Part shown: positions 43,665-53,929 of the stretch, one piece after another | Layout: each line of letters starts with the position of its first letter | Numbering within the stretch: position 1 is the stretch's first letter | Assembly: GCA_014529385.2 (NCBI GenBank) | Contig: CM043958.1 | Coordinates: 126,744,817 to 126,808,816, forward strand | Direction: 5' to 3' | Length of the DNA: 64,000 bases | Source: Adiantum capillus-veneris | Taxonomy: Eukaryota > Streptophyta > Polypodiopsida > Polypodiales > Pteridaceae | The notes under the pieces: generated by a model | What the model saw: only the letters and a program-made list of their open reading frames with translations | Told to the model about the DNA's origin: nothing | Databases searched by the model: none | Position numbers and translations under genes: made by a program

Positions 43665-46600
43665 TCAATGTGATAAGAGAATGTTTTCTTGCCATTCCTT
43701 GATGGTAGACCTTAATGTATGATTTGGAACGAGATTCTTGTGATTCACTGTCAGATTGGTCATCGGTGAGGTGTCGTGCCCCCGAAGCCAAGACTCTATT
43801 GTATCAAAATCGTACGTAAAACCATCTGCTGCAATGTGTGGATTCTCCATGATTTCCTATAACAGAGTTAGCTTTGTCAGTTTGAAGGCACATATAGAAG
43901 AACCACATGAAAAAGTGCACCATGCTTTTATCCAAACACAAAGAGAGCATTCATAATACAAAGTATCTGGATGGTCAATTGAACCTGTGATATTGGGCAG
44001 AGAAAGAAGCTTGGAGTTATCATCTTTGTACCAAAAAAAGTTAGTTTTGCAACCGCCTTGCTTGCAACGATTTCAATTTTCTGCAAATCAGGAAGAACTT
44101 TTGTACTCAGGTTAGGGCGATTCTTTTTGCGGGGATCAGCACATTGCAAGCCCACAAAAGCAAGATCCATTGCTTCTGCAAGAGGCCATTCTCCAGCAGA
44201 CTTGTCAAGAACATCCTCAAGATGCCCATTGTAAACTGCATCTTCAACTACGTCAGACACTCCAACAGCTTGCCGCCCTGTCAAGAGCTGCAACATGATA
44301 ATGCCTAGAGAAAAAACATCGGACTCGCAGCTTATGATACCGCTGAGTTGGTAGTCTGGATGTACATACATCCCCAAAGGCTTGTACAATGTTATCAGAT
44401 TGCTAGAAGCGAGTTTGGCTACCCCTATATTGCCAATTTTGCTGACAAAATGGTCATCAAGTAGAATATTTCGAAACGTCAAATCATTATGAACCATCGT
44501 CTGTGAGCTCGAGTGAAGAAAGAGTAAAGCAGCAGCAACCTCTACACAGATTCTGAATCTGGTATACCATGGCAGAGGAGGAGTTCCATCTTTGCAATTC
44601 AGACGATCCTCCAGGCTCCCATTTTCCATGTGTTCATATACAATACAGCCCTTGTCAAAGCAAGCTCCAAGCATCCTCACGATATGCGGGTGGTGAATAC
44701 GGCTCAAAAGCTGTATCTGGAGAAATGATAAAACATGAAATTATCTGGATGGGTATATGCCATAGTCAAAACGGAACGACGTTCCAAGCCCTTGGAACAG
44801 GGGATGTGTTCCATACTAATAGAACCCTCCCCGTTCCCATTCCAAAATGACAACAATGTGTAACAAATTAGGCTTGTGTAAAGCGCACAGATAGACTAGC
44901 TTGCCCACTAATGAGATAGTTTGAGGTTGTTTTTTGTACTTCCGTTTCCAGATTATTTGCAGATAAAACATTTATGCAATGATGTGGCATTCCCGATTCA
45001 GTTCCCTTTTATTTGAGCTTCTTAATTCCATTCCAGAGAGTTATGTGCTCCACAAAACGTTCCTGTCCTCTTGTGACTAAACTATATGCAGCACAACTGG
45101 TAATTGTATTATTGCAGGAGGAATACGTAAATGTTTGGCATAGCACTCACCTCATTTCGAAACTTGTGACAGCCTTGTGAACCATCACTGGACAAGACCT
45201 TGATTGCAATGGAACAAGGCAATTTTCCTCTATAAACAGGCCCATAACTACCTTCTCCTAGCTTGTTGTCATCAGAAAACTCATTTGTAGCAGCTTGCAG
45301 CTCCCGGTAGCTATACTCAAAAAATTGCTCCTGCGAAGTGACTCTTGTGCATACCTTTTCCGTGGCTTCCTGAGAAGCCTTCTCCTCTGCTTCTTTCCTT
45401 AACTGGCATTCAGCGTCTAGCCTCTTCTCTGCTTCTTTCCTTAGCTGATACTCCCGTTCTAGACTTTCCTCAGCTTTTTTCCTCAGTTGATATTCGCCGT
45501 CGAGCTCCTCAGATACTTTGTCGAGCTCACTAACAGTTTCCTCATACCTGTTCCTTGCAGCTTCTGCTTGGAGCTTTGCCAATTCGACTTCAACCAAACA
45601 TCTATCAACCGTCCTTCTCATGGTCTCAAGCTCACTCATAGATTCAAGAAGACGCCGCTCATTCTCCGCATGCTGCATGATCAACTATTCAGTTATAGAA
45701 AGGAACCAGAACCCATTGTAAAAGATTAAGCAAGTTAAATACAATCCACTGCACCATTTGCCTGGCAGTGGTGGTGATCTTCTTGAGATTGGTTGCTTGT
45801 CTTTGAGACTCGATGGTTAACCACTGTCCAAACTTCTCAGCTTCATCCAGCCAGAGATGAAAGGCTGGTGAGCTCTGCATGAATAGCATAACACTTCCAT
45901 CTTTTGAGCACTTTCAAAATAAGCTTTTTGACTTTTACAAGTTCTCATGATAACACAACAAAACTTAGATTATTGCACCAAGCAATCCACCAAAGTAAAT
46001 GCAGACTAGAATACTTACGTGAGGGAACAAGTGCACAGGCACCCCAATTTTTGACTCCAGCAAAAAACTGTTAGTATACTTGCAATGCCCACCTATCAGT
46101 TTTGCCTACCACAATGTATGTTGCACAATTTGTATATATTGCCATCTAAGCTCTATTGCCACTAGAGAATACTTTTTGTTGTCCGATAGTAACTTGATGC
46201 ATAACAGGATGCACTTCTTTCTTTAAGCAATGCTAGTGGTGCTCGCATCATTTGAAAAAAAATCTTAGCTTGCTGATTGGGGTTGCGGGTATATGTACAA
46301 GAGGACTTCATATCACAACAACCTGAAAAGCATTGCAGATATTTTGGTTTCCAAGTAGTTATAGATGGTTCACCTACTTGGCAATTTGCTCCTGTGCTTG
46401 CATCTATATAGAAGGCAGAATCTCTCACATGGGTTATCATCCCACCTGTCTTTGCAGGCAGAGCCTGGGCAGCTATCCAGGTTCTGTGCATCACTACCTG
46501 GTTCACTACCCCCTGTTCAATGTAGAATGCTCTCTTCGCTGCAGTAACTTGTGAGAAACTTTCTTTGTGCTGGTTCCGACGGTATGTGCGACACATGTGC

Positions 46601-49200
46601 TCAAATTGCTTGGCGCACACAGACCTTTCCTGGATCAAAGAGTGGCTTTGGCTATCATGGTGTCCCCTATGATGCAGATGTCTGAAAACATAAGACTGAG
46701 CCTTGAGGTAACAAATGCCAAAATTTGCAAACAAATAAGTGAATGAGTACAGCCAGCTGGTAGCTCCCGAATTCCGATCTCCTGAGTGGGCTGTGACTGA
46801 GTACCATCACATAAATGGGCCTGTGCATAAGGCTGTGTTTAGAACGACATTAGAACTCTATAAGTTCCTTGTCATGCTTGTGGTCTCAAGCATACTCCCG
46901 CCACATTTAGTTCATCCACAGTGAGATTTTGTTGGCACTTATTTCATAACATCTTTGAGTACTAAAGAGTGAAATAAAGCATGGTGACCGTTTCACTTTG
47001 CTTCTATGGTCACCTCTAGTTGTGAGGCCAAGTACAGGGTGGCAATCATAGCTACGGTTGAGTATAAGTGACTGATTTAGGAGTTGGACAAGAGTCTAGA
47101 ACTCTCATCTACACTAGCACTCAGAGCGCATTGTGAGTTGCAAGGGACCCAATCTTTCATACTCACACAAAGCACATTGGGGTGCATTATCAATATGTCA
47201 GGAAGAGACTCTCAGTTGGAGAGATCAGCTTGACTTAAGTGCCGACACACCACAACCTTGCACATCTATTTACAAAGGTGTTGCCTTGTGAGAAGTTCAA
47301 AGCTTTTTACAAAGCTTTGGGCTTGTTTCCCTTTGTGGTCTGATCATGTCCATAAGTTATGATATTGATGTGTGTGAACACACTTAAGACTGTTGGGGCG
47401 AGGTTTTTTCCCCTTGCTTTATATATATGTCCATCACTCTAGAGCTATCTTATCTCATATTCATGCTTTAGCAATGCACTCTCTGTTGTGTGCCTTAAGC
47501 TTCCTCTCCATCTCCAAGCTATGAGTGCATTCCTGCAAGCCTCACTCCAACATTAATGAGATGCAAGTTAATCAATACAAACCGTTGCTACCTCATTGTT
47601 CGCCGCATTGGAGCCCGTCAATGAATGTTCATGCATTGGTAATGGCCGTTGTATTGATGTACCTTCACTTATGCTTGGGCTAGATATAGAATGATAGCCG
47701 GACCCTAATTCCCCCCATAGTGCATTTATCCTTGCACCAATACTCTCCTCTGCAATGCAGGTGTCATTCTGTTCTTGGGGGCTGTGACAATTTGTTGAAG
47801 CAACTGCAAAACCACGTCTCCTAAAAAATCAGTTCAGATTTGTGGAGTGCATGCTCCTATTGAGATCTTCACAAGCAATAAACAATCACCTCGGAATGTA
47901 TCTATCATCCAATTGCCGAATACAGTTGTATATGCACTGACTTCGGTTGCGGCTGCTGAAGTAGAGGATAGGGTAGAGCTCCGGTTCACGGTAGAGGGCT
48001 CTACTGCATCCCTCGTAAAGTGCAGCTTGCCTTTATGTATAACCATGACTTTGCAAAAACTTGGAGCATGTGTGACTACAAATGTTGAGATGCTTTCCTC
48101 TTTTTTGGCTCTGAAAAGATGTCAAGAAGGCTACAATTAAAGCTTCTCATCTGTGCTATGAACATTGTCATGCATTCAAAATGCCCAATGGTCTCATGAC
48201 ATGGTTAAAAAGACTACCACTAACATCATGAGGAAAGATGCATACCTTGAAAATGTGCTTACTGACGATTTTGCAACAATAAGTGTTGTTAACTTTAGAT
48301 TGCTTATCTGGTCCACAAGCCCTTCTTGAACACTATTGCTCTCTGAGTAAAAAACTTCTGCTTTGACCTGTGACCAAAGTATGAAATTAATATTCGTCGA
48401 AGATGTGAAGTTAGATATGTCCAATGTTTACATATCAGCTAACACATAACTGACCTTTTTTTCATCGCATTTTGCCCTATACTCATTGGCCAATAGTTCT
48501 GCCTCTTGACGAAGCTGCTCTTTATATTCTTGAATAGCACTGGCATTGGCATTTTTAATTGAATGCTTTCGTAAGACTGAAAATGCAAATGTTAAAATTT
48601 CAAAAGATGTTACTCCGCGATGATCATCTTAGCAGTGTATGTGAAAACAGGTTCATGTGGCTGGTCCTATTTCGGCCAACATTTTAACCTCGCACATGTG
48701 TAAGACAGAGAGAATAATTAGAGCCAGCATGCAATCTTATTGCCATTAAATTTTGAATGATTTGTGATAAGAAGCAACAGCCTAGATTAAAAAGCACAAC
48801 AACAACATTTGCGAGATAAAAAGAAATTGGAGCATTTAGAAACCAAGTCGTTTATCTTCAATCCCAATCATTCGTTACAATGCCCAATACTAATGCAGCA
48901 ATCAGTTTACAAAAGCTTAGCTTTTCAACTATCATGGCAAGCTTATCAAACATATGAAGACTTACTGCGTTTGGGAACCGAGCGCGGATGTGTTTGCACA
49001 TGCAGGAGACAGACCGACCCTCCTGAAATCATCACATTATCAAGGGCATACTTCAAGGCAAGCTTTCCTTTCTTTTTACCCAAGCCTATGCCAATTTTAG
49101 GTGCCTGGACTGGTTCATCTGGCCATTCATTGTCTGAGCTTTCAATCGTACTGTTTGAAGGTGTGCAGGTCTGCCTACTAAGAGTTCTGCTCAAAACCAT
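43665..49200 (-). CDS. UspA-kinase-U-box protein (plant PUB receptor-like cytoplasmic kinase, RLCK IX type)
   Basis: Proposed exons, minus strand: 48966-49200, 48455-48576, 48246-48367, 48110 to ~47883, 47592 to ~47820, 45755-45874, 45151-45684, 43985-44716, 43665-43856. All junctions are GT-AG and in phase except the exon 4/5 junction, whose borders are uncertain. Domains in order: universal-stress-protein domain (KIGIGLGKKKGKLALKYAL ... FVVTHAPSFCKVMVIHKGKL), coiled coil with three 14-residue repeats, kinase (LGEGSYGPVYRG, IAIKVL), and C-terminal U-box (PSFFLCPISQ|EIMENPHIAADGFTYD), which recruits E2 enzymes for ubiquitin transfer. The catalytic loop reads HNDLTFRN instead of HRDLKxxN, and DFG is NIG, so kinase activity is doubtful. 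ATG at 49200 precedes the UspA domain. About 840 aa, normal for the family. Confidence 0.9.
45380..45505 (-). repeat. Coding minisatellite, 3 x 42 bp, in the coiled coil
   Basis: Three tandem 14-residue units (GEYQLRKKAEESLE, REYQLRKEAEKRLD and AECQLRKEAEEKAS) lie between the UspA and kinase domains. The unit is two heptads, so length changes would keep the coiled-coil register. Confidence 0.85.
46066..47552 (+). mobile_element. Copia relic in intron, antisense to the host gene
   Basis: The left end repeats the C3 phrase TATACTTGCAATGCCCACC. From about 46990 there is a degenerate RNase H (TCTAGTTGTGAGGCCAAGTA, ACTCACACAAAGCACATTG) and a 3' LTR-like end (about 47351-47552, GATGTGTGTGAACACAC ... 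CTCCAACA). Between them, 46162-46920 is not recognisable as copia; it holds a 190-codon minus-strand ORF of unknown nature. The intron, 45875-47591, is the longest of the gene. Confidence 0.75.
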
Positions 49201-49439
49201 GGTAGCAATCGCAAGGGAGAGAAAGATCTCTCTCTCTCTGTCACACACATACAAGCCCTCGCGGGCCTACGAAGCCGAAGGTCTTCGCGACGACATTTTC
49301 AAATACGAATCTGGGCCCCTAGCCTATCACACTGCACCGCCTGCCCAGCGAGGATTTCCTGCCCAACGAGGATTTTTTGGCTGGGCAGGTGGGATCAATG
49401 ACCCAGATGACCCAGATTAGGCGTCGCGAGGCTGGTGCA
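49201..49439 (-). promoter_or_regulatory. Upstream region of the UspA-kinase-U-box gene
   Basis: Directly upstream of the ATG on the minus strand is a GA-rich stretch (about 49218-49240), then GC-richer sequence with two copies of CTGCCCA(G/A)CGAGGATTT at 49340-49375. No clear TATA box. Confidence 0.4.
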
Positions 49440-49610
49440 ATCCGAGCCGTTCGATCGCCGTTTGAACTAGGTGTGAACTCGGGAGGTATGTGCACCACAT
49501 GGAATTTGGTGAGAGCTCGATGTGAACTAAGTGTGAACTCGGGAGGGTATGTACACCACACCAAATTTGGTGTGAACTCAATGTGAACTCGGTGTGAAGT
49601 AGGTGTGAAC
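49440..49610. repeat. GTGTGAACTCGGGAGG-type tandem repeats upstream of the U-box gene
   Basis: Units containing TGTGAACTCGGGAGG, TATGT(G/A)CACCACA and AAATTTGGTG recur three to five times with variation. They end exactly where the SINE-like sequence begins. Confidence 0.75.
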
Positions 49611-49616
49611 TCACAA

Positions 49617-49880
49617 TAGCTTAGCGGTTAGAGTCAATTCCAAGGAGGACAGGGTAGCTGGTTCAAGCCCCCGAACTGATAAAGTGGGAATCTTTTGCAT
49701 TCCTTAGGCAATCCAACGGTCACAATCAACCGGTGATCGTGAGCCATTGATCCCAGCTCCTAAAAGGAGGTGTCAATTAGTGACGAGGGTGCGCACCCAA
49801 TAGAATACAGTTGGCCCTAAACTTCAACCAACGTCAGTAGGCCAGGTGGTGGACTCTCCGCCTATCGCACTGACGATCAA
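49617..49880 (+). mobile_element. tRNA-derived SINE-like sequence
   Basis: TAGCTTAGCGG (49617-49627) fits a pol III A box and GGTTCAAGCCC (49660-49670) a B box, 33 bp apart as in tRNA-headed SINEs. The following ~200 bp are not tRNA-like. No terminal tail or target duplication was identified, so the right end is arbitrary. A lone tRNA pseudogene is possible. Confidence 0.55.
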
Positions 49881-50164
49881 AGCTCCAAACCTGTGACGTG
49901 CACTCGCGGGTTACTTTTTGAGAGATGGCCACCACTTTGGAAAGTTGGTCGGGCTGGTGAGGCAAGCCATCTAACAAAGCTTGTAGCCCCAAAATCATTT
50001 TTTGGTGGACAAATAAGGGGACGCCACCTCCACTTGGCCATGCTTTGGGTGCCCAAGTGTGACAAGGGCCTCATGAAGTGGAGTCACAACATTTCAAAAG
50101 CCAAGTGAAGTTTAATTAATGGTTTGCTTTTGGAGGCCCTTGCAAAAAACCGGTTTCCTATTGA

Positions 50165-50264
50165 TTTGAATACTACTTTCAAGATGGAAGATCTGGGGTT
50201 GTTGCGTCATTATTTGGGCGTACAATTTAAACAATGTGATGGTGGTATTGCCTTGTTTCGAACA
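50165..50264 (+). pseudogene. Copia RT fragment (plus strand)
   Basis: DLNTTFKMEDLGLLRHYLGV and CDGGIAL match RT of the other copias. The fragment stops at ...GCCTTGTTTCGAACA, where a minus-strand copia LTR begins. Confidence 0.85.
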
Positions 50265-50492
50265 TGTTGGAATTAGGGTTGCAGACAGACACACACAGCT
50301 TGGAGAAGACGAAGGAAGCTCAAGGCACACAATAGAGAGTGTGTTACTTAGTGTGCAATGGAAAGATAGATAGCCCTAGTGTGATGGGCGTTATATACAA
50401 TGCTCGGGGGAAAAAACCTCCTAAAGAGGGAAAAAATGCCCCAGCGGTCCTAGTGTGTTCACACACATCACTACCACATGTATATGGTAACA
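50265..50492 (-). repeat. 3' LTR of copia C5
   Basis: TGTTGGAATTAGGG...ATATGGTAACA, 228 bp, reverse orientation of the C3 LTR family. A minus-strand polypurine tract (CCAGGAGGGATT) lies at 50493. Confidence 0.9.
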
Positions 50493-50567
50493 AATCCCTC
50501 CTGGAGTGATGCAGTGAATGAGAGCTGGCACATGAGTAAAGGGAAGTGCCATGCCCTAAGGACATGA

Positions 50568-53500
50568 TCAATCCACAAAGGGGAGTAAGCCCAAAGCTTT
50601 GCGGAAATCTTCAAGCTTCTCACGAGACAATGCCTTTGTGAAAAGATCTGCAAGGTTGTCCTGTGTTGGCACATAAGCCAAGCTGATATCTCCTGCTGAG
50701 AGCCTCTCTCTGACATAGTGGTAATGCACCTCAATGTGCTTTGCGCGAGCATGAAAAACTAGGTTCCTCGCAACTGCCAATACGCTTTGACTGTCAGGGT
50801 AGATAGTGTTGGCAGTGTCTTGTTCAACACCCAAATCAGCCATAAGGCGTGTGAGCCATACACACTCAACCATAGCTGTGAAGACTGCCCTGTACTCAGT
50901 CTCACAACTCGAAGTGGCCACAGTAGGTTGCTTCTTGCTCAACCATGATATACATGAACTGCCAAGCATGAAACAAAAACCACTTGTGGACACTCGCATG
51001 TCAAAACAACCAGCCCAATCTGAGTCCAAAAAAACATGTAAATCTGGCGGCAATGATCCCCCCTTGGGATAAAACAAGCCAAAATGTAAAGTGCCACTAA
51101 GGTAGCGAAAAATCCTCTTGACAGCCTGCCAATGCTTAGACTCTGGGCTATGCATAAACTTGTTGACCTGTGAGACTGCAAACTGAATGTCCGGCCTCGT
51201 GTTGCACACATAAATGAGGCAGCCAACAGTGGTTTGGTAAAGAGTGACATCATCAGGATCACCAGCATCATGTAGACCTAACTTCAAACCTGTTTCCATG
51301 GGAGTGGCAATAGGTTTGCAATCCTCAAGTCCAAATTTACATAGCAATGTCTCTATGTAACTTTTCGGACACAAGGCAATACCACCATCACACTGCTTAA
51401 ACTGTATACCCAAGTAATGATGCAACAACCCCAAATCTTTCATTTTGAAAGTAGCATTCAAATCAGCCTTAAATTCAGCAATATGTCTCTCATTTAGTCC
51501 AGTGATTAGCAAATCATCTACATAAAGAACCACAATGAGAAGTACACCACCCTCATGCTTTACATACAATGTGCTTTCTGTTGGACTGTTACGAAAGACT
51601 TGTTTGACCGAATGAGTGTTAGCTTTCTCATACCAAGCACGAGGAGATTTGCTTCAACCCATACAAAGCCTTCTTACATCTGCACACTTTGTCCTCTTGT
51701 CCTTTTATGACAAAACCGCGAGGCTGCGTTACATAAACTTCCTCAAATATGTCTCCATTCAAGAAAGCATTAACAATGTCTGATTGATGTACATCCCAAC
51801 CAAAATGAGCTGCCAATGCACATAGAAAACGCACAGTAGTCATACGACAAGTGGGAGCAAAAGTCTCTTCATAATCAATGCCTTTTTGTTGTGCATAACC
51901 CTTTGCAACAAGTCGAGCCTTATGGCGATCGATCTCACCATCCGCCTTGCGTTTCAACTTATAAACCTACTTCGTACCAATGGCCTTTTTGCCAGGAGGC
52001 AAATCACATAAAGTCCATGTGTCATTTTCTATAAGTGCATCATATTCTAATTGCATGGCAGCCATCCAATTTTTTGAACTCTGTGCTTCAACAAAAGACA
52101 GAGGCTCCTCAACATCATGTAAGCTAGACACAGCCAAAGCATAACAATCTGATGCATAAGATGCATGGCGAGAGCCTGAACGAGTACGACTAGACAAAGG
52201 TGCATCCAATTTACTGTCACGCAAAGTGTGCACCAGCCATTTTGGCATACCTCTAGCCTGCTCATTTTCAGCCCTTTCCTCAGCAAGTACATCATGTACA
52301 TCTACATCAGTAATAGGCTGATCTGCAACATTTTCAGAAACCCCCATAGGCTGTACATTTGCCTCATTCGAACTTACATTCGTATTTCCACCACTGAAAA
52401 GAGGCAACAAAGTTTCATAAATGTCCCGTGAGCTTACATTACTGTCTCTAGTACATGACAGCAAGGGCTAAACAGAATCTTCCACAAACACTACATCCTG
52501 AGAAACCAGAATACGTTTTGTTTGCGCATGATACAACATGTAACCTTTGCTTTCAGCACTATAACCAACAAAAATACATTTGACAGCCTTATCATCAAAT
52601 TTTCTGCGCTGCACTTGTGGCACCAAAGCATATGCCAAACAGCCAAAAACACGCATGTGCTCAATAGAAGGCTTTCTATCATGCCATGCTTCATATGGAG
52701 TAATAGACTGCAAAGCTTTCGTAGGACACCTGTTAAGTACATAAGTGGCACACATGATGGCCTCAAGCCAAAAAGAATGCGGCAAAGCTTGACTTTTGAC
52801 CATACATCGTGCCATTTCCGTCAGTGACTTGTTTTTCCTCTCAGCAACACCATTTTGCTGAGGTGTATAAGGCACTGTACATTGGTGTTTTATCACACGA
52901 CTAGCCAGAAATGCATTAAATTCATGAGACATATACTCCCCCCCTCGATCGGAACGGAGGGTGCCCATAGTACATTTCGAGACATTTTCAGCCATAGCCA
53001 GAACTTGTTTCAAGCACATAAAAAATTCGGACTTCGCTTTAAGGGGAAATACCCATGCATGCCTAGAGTAATCATCAATGAAAGTCACGAAGTAAAGATA
53101 ATTGCCCAAGGACGGAGTTTGCATGGGCCCACAAACATCACTATGCACAAGCTGCAACGTGCATGTGGCCCGAACTGAACCATCCTTTGGAAACTTAGAA
53201 CGCTGCATCTTACCCAAAATACAGCCTTCACAACCATGTTTGACAGGTGCTTCAAGAGGCGGCAAAGAAGCAACAATATCAAATTTCTACAAATGCACCA
53301 AACTGGAAAAATTCAGATGACCAAAACATGCATGCCAAAGTTTTTCATCTGAAATAGCCCTTGAATCTGCGACTGCATTTGCAAAATTTTGTCCACACTT
53401 GTTATACAAAGTGAGCTTATACAGCCCACGGCACAAAAGCCCAGATGCAACAATTTTATCACCAAAACTGAGATCATGAACTGTACATCTGTCATCCACA

Positions 53501-53627
53501 AATTTGATTACAAGTCCAAGTCTAGCAAGTGCAGATATAGACAAAAGATTCTTCTTGATCCCAGGTACATAAAGTGCATCAACAAGTGTGAAAGAACTGC
53601 CATTTGCAACAGTAAGCACAATCTTTC
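50568..53627 (-). pseudogene. Copia C5 pol: protease end, integrase, RT, RNase H
   Basis: In minus-strand order: protease end (LTVANGSSFTLVDALYVPGI), pre-integrase (KLWHACFGHLNFSSL), integrase ([43 protein letters not shown]), RT ([28 protein letters not shown]) and RNase H to the stop at 50568. Breaks: a stop near 53284, one near 52466, one near 51966 and an extra T near 51650. Gag, the primer site and the protease active site are deleted next to the LTR at 53628. Confidence 0.92.
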
Positions 53628-53854
53628 TGTTGGAATTAGGGTTGCAGAAAAACACACACAGCTTGGAGAAAACGAAGGAAGCTCAAGGCACACAATAGAG
53701 AGTGTATAACTTAGTGTGCAATGGAAAGATAGATAGCCCTAGAGTGATGGGCGTATATACAATGCTCGGGGGAAAAAACCTCCTAAAGAGGGAAAAAATG
53801 CCCCAGCGGTCCTAGTGTGTTCACACACATCACTACCACATGTATATGGTAACA
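53628..53854 (-). repeat. LTR shared by copias C6 (3' LTR) and C5 (5' LTR)
   Basis: 227 bp, nearly identical to 50265-50492. On the minus strand it follows the C6 polypurine tract and is followed directly by C5 protease coding, with the primer site and gag missing. Confidence 0.88.
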
Positions 53855-53929
53855 AATCCCTCCTGGAGTGATGCAGTGAATGAGAGCTGGCACATGAGTA
53901 AAGGGAAGTGCCATGCCCTGAGGACATGA

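Noticed and set aside
48194-48424. Separate small protein on the minus strand
   Set aside because: It is an exon of the UspA-kinase-U-box gene read into its flanking introns; splice sites at 48367 and 48246 fit the neighbouring exons in phase.
49617-49690. Functional tRNA gene
   Set aside because: The A and B boxes are present, but I could not draw a complete cloverleaf with a matching acceptor stem.
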